The position numbers and the translations under genes are program-made. Under the pieces are notes generated by a model that did not search any database, was not told the origin of the DNA, and saw nothing but the letters and a program-made list of their open reading frames with translations. A stretch of 64,000 bases of DNA. Source: Oegoconia quadripuncta (taxonomy: Eukaryota; Arthropoda; Insecta; Lepidoptera; Autostichidae). The stretch is from NCBI GenBank assembly GCA_949316235.1, contig OX438759.1, positions 10,677,118-10,741,117 on the forward strand, read 5' to 3'. Shown in pieces: positions 43,783 through 55,398 of this stretch; position 1 is the first letter of the stretch; every line of letters begins with the position of its first letter.

Positions 43783-44490
43783 ACATGTCTGTCACTCGCT
43801 TTTTTAGGAACTTTATAAGCAATCGGCTTGAACTGCATAACACAAATACTTGCTTACATGCACATGCTTGCACAGTTAATAAAAACGTTAAATATTTTTA
43901 ATATTAAGTAATGAAAATTACGTCAGAAATGGGGTTTGAAATTTAAGAAGCAACTCGCTGTCACATCGCTGATTTTAATGAAATACTCACTGTGTGTATT
44001 GTGATTTTGTATTTGTAGAGTTCTTGGCATTCATCACTCTAATGAACGGGATAAAGAAATTGAGGAACGTTATTCTAAGTAACTCATTAATGTTTGCATC
44101 GTTAGGCTATATGTCAACAGCGAGTATGTCTGCTGCATTATAAATGATTCCTATTGATATGTATAATGTTTTAGATTAACTAGGCGTATGCAGTGTGCTT
44201 GCACCAAAATAAGCTCACGTGTGAGAACGCCTACTGTATGGGAACAGGCCCGGTAACTAACCTGGTCGGCAGTGAGCGTTTAGTTAATACCATTCACTGC
44301 GTTAATAATGCAATTACATGTAATGAGAACTGGTGAAAATAGTGCTACTGCTATATAACCACAAGAAAAAGTAAGAGTCTCATATTATGAAAAGATGAGC
44401 AACTTTACAAGATGAGTATTTTGAAACCACCACGACTCTCAAACGAAACAACTTTATTTCACACAGAGTGGTTAGAGGAGTCCCAAGAAT
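43783..44490. other. No recognised feature
   Basis: No frame or repeat supported. Confidence 0.4.
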
Positions 44491-44665
44491 AAGCTTTTGG
44501 GTGTTCCAACATTAAAACATCAACAACATCAACGGTTCATCGTTCGAAATATACAGATATGCGCGGGTGAGCCCCTCGCCGTTAATAATCAAGTCTATAA
44601 ATGTTTTTTGGTGTAAAGCCCCATAGTCGCCTTTCACGACACCCACGGGAGAGACGGTTTGGTTG
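44491..44665 (-). mobile_element. D-repeat, 5' part lost
   Basis: Plus words TTTGGGTGTTCCAACATTAA, GTTCGAAATATACAGATATG, GGTGAGCCCCTCGCCG, GTCGCCTTTCACGACACCCA and CGGGAGAGACGGTTTGGTTG. It lies downstream of the LINE remnant 44681-45010 in the same orientation. Confidence 0.78.
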
Positions 44666-44680
44666 TTTTAATAATAAAGT

Positions 44681-45010
44681 CACCTGTTTCCTGTATCGGT
44701 AGACAGAGACTACATACTTCCACTTGCTACAATCCTCTTTTGCTTCATACACACTCATAATGTTGCTCATACATGCCCGTCGATTCAGGGTACTCTTGCC
44801 GTGGAATTTCTTCAAAACGTCCCCGATTTGCTGTGATCTTCCCCTACTAAGACTACCCTTCCACATTTACTTCACATATCTCGTATGGACATGTGGAGAG
44901 TACATGTCCAAACCATCTCAACATACCTTTTTTAATGTTTGCCACTGCGTCTTCTTTCACACTGCATAACTCTCTAATTATACTATTCCTGACTCTATTT
45001 TTCAAAGTTA
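44681..45010 (-). pseudogene. LINE C-terminal remnant (WFGHV type)
   Basis: Minus-strand pieces in several frames: NSIIRELCSVKEDAVANIKK and GMLRWFGHV, then QQIGDVLKKFHGKSTLNRRA and YEAKEDCSKWKYVVSVYRYR. The order follows the copy at 19255-19572 and extends further 5'. Frameshifts separate the parts. Immediately 3' lies a D-repeat. Confidence 0.8.
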
Positions 45011-45373
45011 CTACCAAAAAAATAAAACTTTGAATAATCTTGCAAATACCAGCTTTCGAAAAAAAAGGATCCAAATAGGTTCAGTCGTTTTGCTCTTCAA
45101 CAGCCCAGTTTGCGTCCGCGGTTAGAAATTAAAAACAGCGAAACCTGGAAACGACTTGTTTGAGAGAGACGTTGTGATGTATGTCTTTCTTCTTCTACAC
45201 TGATTATGCTATTAAATCCTTGATCACCTGATGGTAGCAGATGGTAATAGATCGACTGGCTCCAAAGAATATGTATACGAAAAATACATTTTACATATTT
45301 TTATAATGTACATGTTTGATATTACCAGGATGTGTACAAAGTTGTCTATATAATATTGTAACTTAATTAAAAC

Positions 45374-45645
45374 AGTGCTGTGTGGTTTCGGTACTCAAAT
45401 AGAATAAAACCAACCCGTCTCTTCCCGTGGGTGTCGTAAAAGGTGACTAAGGGACTTTCCACCGAAAAACATCTATAGATCTGTAAGTTTCAACTGCGAT
45501 GGCCTCAACCCCTGTCAAGTGTGCATTTCCTTAATTTCATAAGGTGAACTGCCGTTTCAGTCATTAAACTTTTAATGTTTGGAACACCCAAACACCATTG
45601 TTTGGGATATCTCTGACCACCCTAAAACGGAAAGGTAAATTAATG
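45374..45645 (+). mobile_element. D-repeat, near full length
   Basis: Start AGTGCTGTGTGGTTTCGGTA, TCTTCCCGTGGGTGTCGTAA, AAGGTGACTAAGGGACTTTC, CCCCTGTCAAGTGTGCATTT, CTTTTAATGTTTGGAACACC and GGGATATCTCTGACCACCC. The 3' (ATGT)n tail is eroded. Confidence 0.85.
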
Positions 45646-46479
45646 CCAAAAGTACATGAGATCCAAGAAACAGTAGGATCACGACGAGGAGTAACGTGGG
45701 TATATCTATTTATCTCAGTGTATTTCTGTATTTTGTTTGTAATTATCACGATTCCTCACTGAGTCTCCATTTATAAGTTCATGGATTATGTCAATTGGAC
45801 AAACACTTCCCGAGTAATTAGTAATTTTTCCACTTGATTGTATTGTTCAATTTGAACAATGGGTTGCCATCTTGTAGGATTTCTTACTTATAAAAGAACC
45901 TTGGAAATTGGGACCTTTTCGAGCATTTAAATTTAAACCATAACGAAATCTTTTCATACATTTTGTTATTGTCATGAAAGTTAAGTTATAAATACAAAAC
46001 AATGATATACAAGAAGGTATAAACGATAACAAAACACCCCGACAAACTTTGAAGGAAACTGGACCGGAAGGGTATTGCAATAAAAGTATCCACGGACAGG
46101 TTTCAGCGGCCAACTATTTTCTATCATCAGCCGCATACTATTGGAAAACTTTTTCGATCTACTGAATAGTGCTTGCTACGTGCGACATAAGCGGTGCAGA
46201 TGGGCTCCCCTTGTTATTCTACACACACCTACACCCAAACAATTCTATTGTTCCATCTTGATGACTGTTGGCTATTTGGAATGACAGTTGCTAAGTTATT
46301 TGAATCGAGATAATTATATATTGTTTCTCATTACTCCAGTCCGTATTTTTGATAGAACATTAAATAAAATATTTGATGCCTCATATAGGTAGGTGTTCGT
46401 CCGTCTATGATTAATAAACCCCAAAAAACACTCTGATTGTAATAAAATCAATATCTTCGAAAAGATTTCACCAATTTCA
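45646..46479. other. No recognised gene
   Basis: An 88-codon minus frame (45847-46113) has no domain. No repeat match. Confidence 0.4.
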
Positions 46480-46632
46480 ATAAAAATGGCTAAAATCCGT
46501 CACTCAAAAACCAACTTTATACAAAACAATCCATTTTCAAATCGATCCAGCTGTTTCGGCGATATAATGGCACAGACAGACAGAGGTTTCAGGCGTACAA
46601 ACCCCCTCTTTTTGGGGCGGGGTTTAGAAAAA
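46480..46632 (+). repeat. Dispersed repeat ending CCCCCTCTTTTTGGGGCGGG
   Basis: TCACCAATTTCAATAAAAAT, ATCGATCCAGCTGTTTCGGC, GATATAATGGCACAGACAGA and CCCCTCTTTTTGGGGCGGGG. From memory this order (TTTCG..GATAT..CAGACAGACAG..CTCTTTTTG) is common in lepidopteran genomes. No second copy here. Confidence 0.5.
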
Positions 46633-46639
46633 TGAGAAT

Positions 46640-46750
46640 AGAGTTTGGAACGGCTACGCTTGATGGAACCTATGTCATAGTTTGAGCGAAAACGTTGCAG
46701 GGCAGTTCATTCAACAACCACGTTATGCACAAGGAAGTTTCGTCAAAAGC
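46640..46750 (+). repeat. Possible diverged copy of the 38192 repeat
   Basis: TTGATGGAACCTATGTCATA, GTTGCAGGGCAGTTCATTCA and TTATGCACAAGGAAG recall GAAGGTTCCAATGTCGTACT, GCCGGAAGTCAGTTCCACAG and a GTACGTGGTAAGAAA block in that repeat. Confidence 0.35.
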
Positions 46751-49479
46751 GTACAGTGGTGTTCTTGCGAGCACGCGAAGCCATCGTTCCCAAACCCACT
46801 GGCGCAAATAACATTAGCATAGTTATCGAACGAGTCGGGATGAGACCTTCGTAAAGGTCCCACAGGGGCTGGGACGGCTCTTAAACCCGCTTTTCCGATA
46901 ATGACTATCGATGATTCCACCCAGAAAGGGGCCCGAGCACAATATTATTACGTAGTTTAGCCATTGTGGGGAATTGCAAAATATAACATGCCTCCTGGCA
47001 CTCCGTTATTTGCGTGGAAGGAATTCGGCGGATGCTTAAGCTATGTTGCCGGAAAGGGTTGGCCAATAATGCCGTGGTAGTAAGTGAAGTAAATTTTTGT
47101 TGCCACTTATTTCGAGTCCAATAATAATAAACCCGGGTGAATCCTCTAATATCTGTTGAGAGGAATAATAATATACAAATAATCGAGATTTGGTTAAAAA
47201 TAATAACTTTTATTTCAAATATAATATAAATATAATATAAAAAATTATTTACAAATAATAAATCTCCGCCACAAATATAGAAAACCCCCGAGGAAGTAAT
47301 AATAATAATAATAAAAATTATGTATTGCCTTAGTTCCGATTTAACTTAATGCTATTGACATAGTAAGAATTTTGAATAGTCAGGGCAAAAGGGAGTCACA
47401 TCAGCTTTGCTGTACCGGGACAGATGTCACGGTCAACGCTGTTTTTCAGTCACAATTAAACATAATAATATCCTGCCCCAGGAGCATGATATCGTTGATG
47501 TAGGATTGAGAGTGCGATAATTGTATTTTTTGCCAAGCGAATGAGAACAAACATTATCACATAAATATCTATCGGCCCTGTTATGCTATTAGGGCAGGTA
47601 CATAAAGCAACTGTATTCAATGTTATACACCCTCGAACAGCTGAGTCCGTTTCCAGCGAACATTGCTAAGAACCGTTCTGATAGTTTAATATTACACTTA
47701 AAAAAACTGTACTCAAATCGGATCACGTATTACTAAGATACATCTGAACAAACTGGACATATACATAACACTACACGTCGAAAGGTCTTTTATTAAACGG
47801 CGCGCTTTCGGCCCTCATGACCCCACGGTCTCTACACCAAATAGTGAAAACTTATGCCACTTGTGACACTTAGGCCCACCGAGGTTGCCTCGATGTGGTA
47901 TGAAGCCAACGTGTTAAGTACATAAACTTATCATATGCATTGAAGCATTTATTTACTAAATGTAGTCAAAATAACAAGTAATAAAATTGTTAATTAAATT
48001 GCCAACAATAAATCTGATTAGGACATGTCCACGAGGTTTTCTATAAAAGTGATTATGTTATCATAACTTTCTATCCGTTTAAAACAACATTATTCTATAC
48101 ATAAATAAAACCCTGTAGATGTAAGGGTCCTAAAATAACTTGGAAGTTATGAAATCAAAACCTTTAAGCATGAAGAGTTGAAGTCCGTTCTCTGAACAAA
48201 TCTAAACGGAAGGGGCGTAAGGAACGTAAACAAACATTTGTACTAAAGATGGAAAATTTTCGATTAATAATCTTTTGGACGTATTAAAGGGAGGCGTTGA
48301 AATAAAGGATTGAGCGGGCGTGAGATTCAATTTGTTACAATCCTTGAGGAAAAGCTTTGAAATGAAACATTCTGTGTTCGACGAAGAAGTTAAATTGTAT
48401 TTCTTACAAGGATCCGCTGGTCGGGCTTGTTTACTTCGTAGATGAAACTTAACAGCCTTATTTCGAATTCGAATCAATGGCATTAAATTCCGCATATTAT
48501 TATATTTTATCTGTAGCTACTGTATTTACCAGCGACATTGCTCGCGTGGACTTCGGTTATATATGTAACGACGAATTGTTTGGATGTTTAGGACATAGAA
48601 AGGATCGAGATGGCCGAAATTATGAAGCTAAAAAGATTTCTTTTGGTGCAATTTTTTTTTTCAAGGCCGATATAGTTCTAGTAATTTATTTAAGAAATAT
48701 TTTAATGAGTTTTACCACTGAATAAATAGTAATTTACATGTATATTTGTTAGATGATGAATACAGCAGCATATATATAGGATATAAGTCACCACATTATT
48801 ACACCACCACATAACAATACCCTATATTACGAGTATTTATGTATACTTTTACTGGCACGAAGTTTTGCTTAGGTTTTATAAATATTAAAATAAATGAAGA
48901 TAAAATCCACGTAAGAAATGCGACTGCTTGTTTGATTAAAATGCGAACACATTTGCGATTCAAATCTTTCTTTTTACTGATCATAAAGTATTCAAATGCT
49001 CAAGTTAATATTTCCGACACGTCGCAGAGCCGCGTGGTGGCATTTTTCTTCTTTTTTTTTTGTTTCTGTACCAGTACCGCCCCTAACGGCCGCGCGTGAT
49101 TTATTCTCCGTGTAAAGCTTCATTTATCCATCATAATGTATTTATAGTGGCTATTATTTAAAGTTCCCCTTTTTTGCATAGTTCATAAAATTAAATGGCC
49201 TAATTTGAATAGGTTGACAATTCATTATAAATGGTAAACGGTAAGATGGCGAAGATATGTAAATAAATAACCAAGAAATGTTTGTAAATGAATAATTTGT
49301 TAAAGATTTCTACATTCATATTGTTTTCTTTCAATTACGCTAGATAATTTCCGCATTACTTTTCAATATGGCGTTCAGTGGACTGTAGTTTACTACTCTC
49401 ACTCAATGCAGTAAAGTTATAACAAAAGTCTGATAATATCTAGGCTAAGACAGTAACTAGGTCTTTGACATCTTGATAT
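46751..49479. other. No recognised gene
   Basis: Includes a GC-richer tract to about 46950, an (AAT)n run at 47297-47315, and the TTAA-adjacent motif CAACGTGTTAA at 47909-47919, like the end of the 1549-1628 MITE but without a partner. Frames at 48202-48495 and 48477-48725 have no domain. Confidence 0.4.
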
Positions 49480-49806
49480 AGTGATGGGCAGCAGCGTCAC
49501 TGGCCTAAAGCCCCCGAGTCTGCGATCGCCAACCCACTTGCCTATCGTGGCGATTATAATAGCAAACCCCACCCTATGAACGACAGAAGAAGGACCAGGC
49601 CCCTAGTTAGCGACGGCCTGGCGAGGCAGGGGGTGCTAAGAATCCCTGGTAGAGGCGGAGTTGCGCACTGTAGGATGTCCACTTACAAGGTGAACAGACG
49701 ACGCGCGTCGCGGGATCTCGCTGATGCAGGCCGCGTCCAACCAGTCGCTCTGGAATTCTATGGGGGAGGCCTATGTTCGGTAGTAGATATCATGTGGCTG
49801 ATATGA
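49480..49806 (+). mobile_element. LINE 3' fragment (same family as 43008 and 63103)
   Basis: CCCCCGAGTCTGCGATCGCC, GAAGGACCAGGCCCCTAGTT, then GTAGGATGTCCACTTACAAG, GATGCAGGCCGCGTCCAACC, TGGAATTCTATGGGGGAGGC and ATGTGGCTGATATGATGATG. The second half is the reverse of 43008-43172. The 76-codon frame (49576-49806) is out of phase with the RT reading. Confidence 0.7.
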
Positions 49807-49949
49807 TGATGAACAGCAACTAATACCAAAGAAACTATAATCGACCACAATTAATTTTAATTTTATTTTTTCTAAACATATTGATTACAAAATATACTCG
49901 TATGATCTAATTGGGGTGTATCGGCTTTTTGGTATACAAAATATTACCT

Positions 49950-50356
49950 TGTATAAAAAAAAGTAAAAGGTTTTCGAGATTTCGTGTATTTGACGTACCT
50001 ATGTAGCTGAAATTTAGCAGGTAGCTAGTTTATAGGCAGGAGACGTCAGCTAAAAACAGATTTCCCGAAATTGCCACGAGAACGGGAAAAACGAGATTGC
50101 TGCAGGTACACACTCCCTGAAGTAAAAATTTTGGAAAATTCCTTTGGGAAAATTTTAAAACACCTTACGGATTTTTTTAGGAACGCTAAAACGGGATCGC
50201 TGCTGGTAAACGGGATCGTTAAGATAGGATTTAGGAAAATTCCTATGAGAAACTTTAAAAATTCTCACAGGAAATTCTCACGGGAACGGGTTTTTTCATT
50301 TCCAATTTCTTGTTAAATCGAGTTCCACTCGGATGAAGTCGCAGGCGAAAAGCTAG
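49950..50356 (+). mobile_element. Helitron-like relative with GAAGTCGCAGGCGAAAAGCTAG end
   Basis: Body with ATTTAGCAGGTAGCTAGTTT, repeated pieces such as AAAATTCCTTTGGGAAAATT and GGAAAATTCCTATGAGAAAC, and CACGGGAACGGG. It ends TCGCAGGCGAAAAGCTAG|T at 50357, the same 3' terminus class as Hel-E. The 5' end is not fixed. The 81-codon frame across it is not a gene. Confidence 0.55.
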
Positions 50357-50357
50357 T

Positions 50358-50939
50358 TATATGTACATTCTTACCTACGCATAATTATCTTATCTCTCTT
50401 AGCAATTTATCCAGTAACAATTACATTCGAGTATAATATTCAAATATCTATTCAACTTGTACGTAATCAGTAAATTCTATTTAGTAGACACGTATTGAAT
50501 ATTCCACTCTCGCAAGTATGTGACATACATTCAGTATAAGTAGAAGCAAGCAACAAATGCAATACCTCTCAAGTAAGCACGCACTCAAAGGTTATTGCCG
50601 TTCCCCCCCTAAGTTATCCCGACACCCCTCGATACTCTGTTCTATCGAATGAATATGGCCCGTAGGAAATGATGAGAGTGGCGGTGTCCTATTAGATGGT
50701 TGCCGGCTGTCGCTAGGTAACGCTGTCGAATACTACTGTTACATGTACATGAGATCAATTGGAGTATACGTACCTACATCACTCTATATTGTGATGTCTT
50801 CTATATTGAATTCTGCAATGGTAATAAACATTTTGGGAAGTGGATATGGTTCGACCGAAGTGTTAGAGTTATTGTCTCAAAAAGATCACAGTGATTAAAG
50901 TCTAAAAACATAGTATTATTATTATAAAACTATATTTTT
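50358..50939. other. No recognised gene
   Basis: A GC-richer tract at about 50595-50735 (GGTTGCCGGCTGTCGCTAGG) lacks a frame. Nothing else supported. Confidence 0.4.
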
Positions 50940-50969
50940 CTCCGATAAAATTGCAAGCGAAATATTCTA

Positions 50970-51136
50970 CTAGCATGGAATAATTTTATCGGAGGCTTTT
51001 TCAGAATGAAAAATAGCCTATGTCCTACTCCGGGTCCCGTAATTCTCTGCCAAATTTCAATATGATCGGTTCAGCAATTTAGCCATAAAAGCCGGACTAA
51101 CAGAGAGACTTTCACATTTATACATCTAATATTAGA
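50970..51136 (-). mobile_element. Helitron-like relative of Hel-E
   Basis: On the minus strand it begins A|TCTAATATTAGATGTATAA then AATGTGAAAG, includes GGCTTTTATGGCTAAATTGC and TGAACCGATCATATTGAAAT, and ends TTCCATGCTAG|T. The 5' start closely resembles the Hel-E copy at 52514. A perfect 13-base inverted repeat (50940-50952 and 50982-50994, CTCCGATAAAATT) brackets the CTAG|T end. Confidence 0.6.
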
Positions 51137-51933
51137 TACCTATATATAATGCATTTAGCTAGTACAGGTATTATACTATTATTATAAAATTTTAATAAAC
51201 TAAAAGAATACTCGTACGTCAACTCCATGATTATCTTGCTCATTCTTCTCTGTTGAGTCAGTCTTTTGAAAACTTTTTTTTTATATTAAGACAGCATCGT
51301 TATTTGATCCTCAAAATGAACCCTGGTATCCTCAAACTGAAGTAAAATTATTCCCAAAAAATACAATTTAAAAAGTGACAGAATTGTAAAGCTTATTAAA
51401 CACATATTCGCGCTTCAATGTTGAAAAATGTAAAAATTTCCATTGCGGTATTTAATTTTATTCAAAGTGCTAATAAACAGTCAGCGTCAAAGGTAAAGTT
51501 ACACTGTGACTTAGTAGTTTGCACAACTTAATTCGTTGCCCATAACTTAGTTTAATTTGAACCAGTCAAACGCAGTTTCCTCACTTGTTAAACGGCGCTC
51601 GCGTTTAATTATTGCTACAAGACTTCGCTAATTTGATACTATGAGGCATCTCTATATTGTGTTCGGCGAACTATGAATTAATGTCTGTATTTCACTACAG
51701 CAATATTACTTGCCATGAAAATTATTACAATACTTTATCTAATTTGATTTTGTATCACATGTTGTGATTTTGTGTTATTCGACAATGTCTTTGAAATTGT
51801 TTATGAGCTTGTAACATGACTATTTGATATTGGTTATTATACAAACTACAAGGTAATGCAAGATATGGAATCCAAAAAAATTGAATAGCGTGTATTATGT
51901 GCGTGATAAAATATTAAAATATATATAGATACA
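51137..51933. other. No recognised feature
   Basis: CAGTCAGCGTCAAAGG at 51479 recalls a lepidopteran MITE end but has no partner. Otherwise AT-rich. Confidence 0.4.
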
Positions 51934-52473
51934 TATCCCGGATGAGCTTTTTCATCGTAAGGAAAAAATAAGGCATATTAGGTAAGTGAAATAGAAGGTA
52001 TTGTGTTAGGTAGTTTATTTATTTATTTTCAAAACTATCATAGAATACAGCGTTAATTGTGTAATTTGACGGTCGCGTTGGTAGCCTATTCGACATAATT
52101 ACATCATTAATTTAAATAAATAGAGAAAACTTGGAGAAAATATAAGTTCCAAATAAATTTCGCATTATAGGAACTCTACGAATCACTAAACCGACGAGCA
52201 TGTATGAACAACCTTATGAAAGTGACTGGAGCAGAAGAGGTGTGTCAGGATCGTAGCAAGTGGAAGTCTGTGGTCTCTGCTCGCGTATACCTACGGGAAA
52301 CAGGCGTGACATTATGTATGTATGTATGTACGAATCACGCCAGTCACATATCAATATCGGGCCAGCGCGTGTCTTTTTAAAAAAAAAACTTAAACTACCT
52401 ATGCCGATAACTTCTATTTCACTTACGTAATATGCCCTATTTTCTCCCTTACGGTATAAAAATACATCCGGTA
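51934..52473. mobile_element. MITE-F with a nested LINE
   Basis: Ends CCCGGATGAGCTTTTTCATC and AAAATACATCCGGTA, with long mirrored arms (GGCATATTAGGTAAGTGAAA on the left, TTTCACTTACGTAATATGCC on the right). Inside, GCCTATTCGACATAATTACA and ACTTGGAGAAAATATAAGTT match the full copy at 58867-59224. Without the insert (52187-52328 plus one duplicated decamer) it would be about 390 bp. Confidence 0.82.
52187..52328 (+). pseudogene. 5'-truncated LINE tail inserted in MITE-F
   Basis: TAAACCGACGAGCATGTATG, GTGTGTCAGGATCGTAGCAA, CTACGGGAAACAGGCGTGAC and an ATTATGTATGTATGTATG tail. Same LINE as 19255-19572. It is flanked by the exact 10-base repeat TACGAATCAC (52177-52186 and 52329-52338), the target duplication. 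It carries less than 50 codons of the ORF end. Confidence 0.88.
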
Positions 52474-52513
52474 TACGTGAATGTTACAAATGACAAATTC
52501 TTCATAATAGAAA

Positions 52514-52736
52514 TCTAACTAATATTATAAATGTAAAAGTTTGGATGGTTGTTTGTTTGTTGCTCAATCACGGCAAAACGAATTAACGGATTTGGATTAA
52601 ATTTAGTAAATAAGTAGAACATATCCTGGATTAAGACATAGAATATTTTTTATCCCGATAAAGTGAGTAGTTCCCGCGGAATAAACAAATTTCCGCAATA
52701 AACTTATTCCAGGCGAAGCCGCGGGCGGAAACCTAA
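52514..52736 (+). mobile_element. Hel-E (Helitron-like)
   Basis: A 223-bp element starting A|TCTAACTAATATTATAAAT, body GGTTGTTTGTTTGTTGCTCA and ATTTTTTATCCCGATAAAGT, GC-rich module GGCGAAGCCGCGGGCGG, end CCTAA. The usual CTAG is CTAA here and the following T is C, both simple changes. Confidence 0.72.
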
Positions 52737-53039
52737 CGTGTAAATAAATGATCCATATTGTAATAATAAATAACATACTACATAATACAAGAAGCGGTGT
52801 CAAAAATTTAATTTATGAACATAATAATAAGTTTATATGCCCTATTTATTACGAGAATCAAATAACGATTTCTGGGAGTATTACCCAGAAAACCCCGCGG
52901 CCTGAGAATATAAAGTTTTGTTTTCTATGATTATTTGTTCCTTCTTGCCTAATTTATAGCAATTTATAGAAAATGGCTATGAAACAGAATTAAGCGAAAC
53001 TTATAACGTTTTCTACAAACTAGTAAGCAACGAAAAGCG
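52737..53039. other. No recognised feature
   Basis: AT-rich, no supported frame. Confidence 0.4.
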
Positions 53040-53255
53040 TCGATCGCTCAAATGGCCGTGTCAGCCGTTTGTCGCCGATTGTTTCCGCCCCAATATTTGG
53101 TTAAGTAAATAATGGCGACCTCTATAATTTAATCCTTAAGTTGAACCGATTCGATTTAGGCCTGTGATGTGATTTCACCCTAGCGCCTACTACATATTTC
53201 GGTTTCTTCTCGAAAGGAACTAACAAAAACTAACGTAAAGAAATGGCCGAACATT
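53040..53255 (+). CDS. Candidate first exon with very short coding part
   Basis: A GC-richer leader (CGTCGATCGCTCAAATGGCC onwards, then TTTCTTCTCGAAAGGAACTA) leads to AAAGAAATGG, a good insect start context at 53243. The coding part ATGGCCGAACATT ends at |GTAAGTA (53256), a consensus splice donor. It would encode only MAEH plus one base. A start codon followed within 13 bases by an ideal donor occurs in real insect genes but also by chance. No second exon can be identified. Confidence 0.25.
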
Positions 53256-53559
53256 GTAAGTACATAACCCAGTATTTTCAAAGTTCATTCATAGTGCAAG
53301 CTTACAACGTTCGATTTTAACCCACTTAAAACCGTATGTAAGTCATTATGTCTTGCCGTATACCATTACTTCCCAGAATTCTTTCCTTATTAGCGACACT
53401 ATCGAATGGTGTAAAAATACAGTGTGTTTTTTTTTTCAAAATCAACGGGTTCCATTCCTGGCTAGGAATTGACTTTTCAAAAGTTTTAGTTTTCATCAAA
53501 ATTGGGCCCTTCTTCTTCTTCTTTTGTGTAGTTTTCGCTTTTCCTCGTAGTATCGGATT

Positions 53560-53740
53560 GAAAATTTCACATAAAATAAAAAACTTGGAGAAAATATGAC
53601 TTCCAAATAAATTTCGAATGATAGGAATCCCACCAGTCGCATATCAATCTCCGCCCGGAGCGTGCGTCGATTATTGTTTTGAAAAAAAAAAAATTAAACT
53701 TGGCCTATTATTTCCTTACGGTAAAAAAACTCATCCGGTA
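53560..53740. mobile_element. MITE-F, left end lost
   Basis: ACTTGGAGAAAATATGACTT, AATCCCACCAGTCGCATATC and AAAACTCATCCGGTA match the right half of 58867-59224. The left arm is absent. Confidence 0.78.
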
Positions 53741-53764
53741 TATAACATAAGTATTACACCCGGG

Positions 53765-54010
53765 AGTAATTGAGAATAGAAGAGGGAAAATGCTGGGACA
53801 CCTTATACGACACGATGATTTCATCAAAACCATAATAGAAGGAAGAATAGAGGGGAAAAGAAAAAGAGAAAGACCGAGAATAAGCTACATGCAGCAGATA
53901 AAAGAGAAGTTGAACGTCGTGTCGTATCAGGAGGTCAAGAGGAAGGCCGAGAGCAGAGAGATATGGAAAAATCTCCACCGACAAGAGCATGGCTCTTAAA
54001 TCAGATGATG
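53765..54010 (+). pseudogene. LINE C-terminal remnant (RTE-like)
   Basis: The plus frame 53790-53999 encodes MLGHLIRHDDFIKTIIEGRI, then EGKRKRERPRISYMQQI, and ends IWKNLHRQEHGS with a stop. ML.H..RHD.F......G...GKR.RGRPR...........W..LHRQEHGS is a recognisable end of RTE-type LINE proteins. The frame is open, so the copy is young but 5'-truncated. The 162-codon minus frame over it is a shadow. Confidence 0.8.
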
Positions 54011-54228
54011 ATGGTATATAACATATTAGTTTAGATAAATCAATGTAGTGGACATTATATAACTTATCCATACAGATGAACATAGAACCTCGTCTTTTTT
54101 TGGAGTTGGTTAAAAATAAATAGATACCTATTAATGTTACTTCGTTATTAAGAATACCGCTTCTGAGATAGTTAATAGCTGACTGGTTTCTTGAGAATTC
54201 GCATTTATTAACCGATGAAATTGGAAAC

Positions 54229-54414
54229 TTGAAAATTGGCATAGTGGTTCTACAAATAAATAATTATATATTCAAAATACTTGAATCTCTATCCACAACA
54301 ACATATAAATGCGAATATAACTCTATATCATTTCACGACAAAATTTCTGAACTGATCGGATTGCCCTGGGACTTGGAGAACGACATACACTACTTTGATC
54401 TTAAACAGTTCTAG
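54229..54414 (+). other. Unassigned 61-codon open frame
   Basis: The frame includes TTTYKCEYNSISFHDKISEL and IGLPWDLENDIHYFDLKQF before a stop. The composition reads like protein, but there is no family I recognise, no donor, and only weak acceptor-like sequence upstream (GGTTTCTTGAG at 54185). It could be a last exon or chance. Confidence 0.15.
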
Positions 54415-55397
54415 TCCTAAGTAGATATTAAAGGCTCTTGGAGATAAACATACAGTTGAACCACAAAACGTAGAATTATCAACAACCGTAAAATTAGGCA
54501 AATAGCATCCTTTGATGACGTAATTAACCGAGCACTAAGTCACTTAGAACGATTTTTTTTTATTTCAATCTGAAAACAACGAACTGTGTTGTTTGAAACT
54601 TGAGTACTACCGAAGTTAGAATAAATAAATATAAGAATAAGAATAATTTATTATGATATATTAGGAAATAAAGATGTTATAAAAATAAATACGCGCATGC
54701 ATAATAATATGTCATCGCTTTCAGAACTCCGCTTCAAAGATGAAGCAGCAGCCTAGCAGAGTTAAATTTTGTTTTGTAACTACAAAAGTGATTTAAAATA
54801 GAAATTTCAATAAAATAGCACTTCATAAAACTCTTTTTCGAAGTGAGGTAGACTCATAAAATTATAAACCCTTCAAACAAACCTTGAGTTTCAAGATATT
54901 TAAACGTTTGAAAAGGAAAACCACCCTCAAATATTGGACAAATTCAAGGGTCATTTACTTTTAATTTATCACAGGATCGATTAAAATTAATTAAATTTCA
55001 CCAACCATCAAGATACAATAAAGATGTACTTTGATCGCTAATTATTCTAGATTAAAAACAAGTAATAACTTTTAGCACAGTGACCCTAACAGCAAAAAGT
55101 GTAAGTAATAGCAATATGAAAACTACGATATACCTAATAAGCAGAATTATACAAGATTATATAATACACCTTTGTGTAAATGTGGAAACATCTGTGGGTG
55201 TCATAGGATTTGCTTCGAATTCGCAGTCAAGAGTAGGTAAATGTAATGCCCTAATTGTAAATAGTTTGAATAGCTAGTCCATATTTAGACATATCATCTA
55301 CTGTTTGATAAAAGCCTCTTCAAAGGCGCGATTTGTAACTCTAGGTAATGATGGATCGATTTTCTCTTTATTGGCAATCATACATACTGTGACGGTC
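54415..55397. other. No recognised gene
   Basis: At 55300-55395 a minus frame (IANKEKIDPSLPRVTNRAFE) is open up to the SINE-A that begins at 55399. It does not resume on the other side. Confidence 0.35.
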
Positions 55398-55398
55398 C

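Noticed and set aside
48202..48725. Overlapping frames of 97 and 82 codons
   Set aside because: Opposite strands, no known motif, no splice-site pattern.
53754..54242. Longest open frame (162 codons, minus)
   Set aside because: It lies opposite a recognisable LINE C-terminus (IWKNLHRQEHGS on plus) and has no domain of its own.
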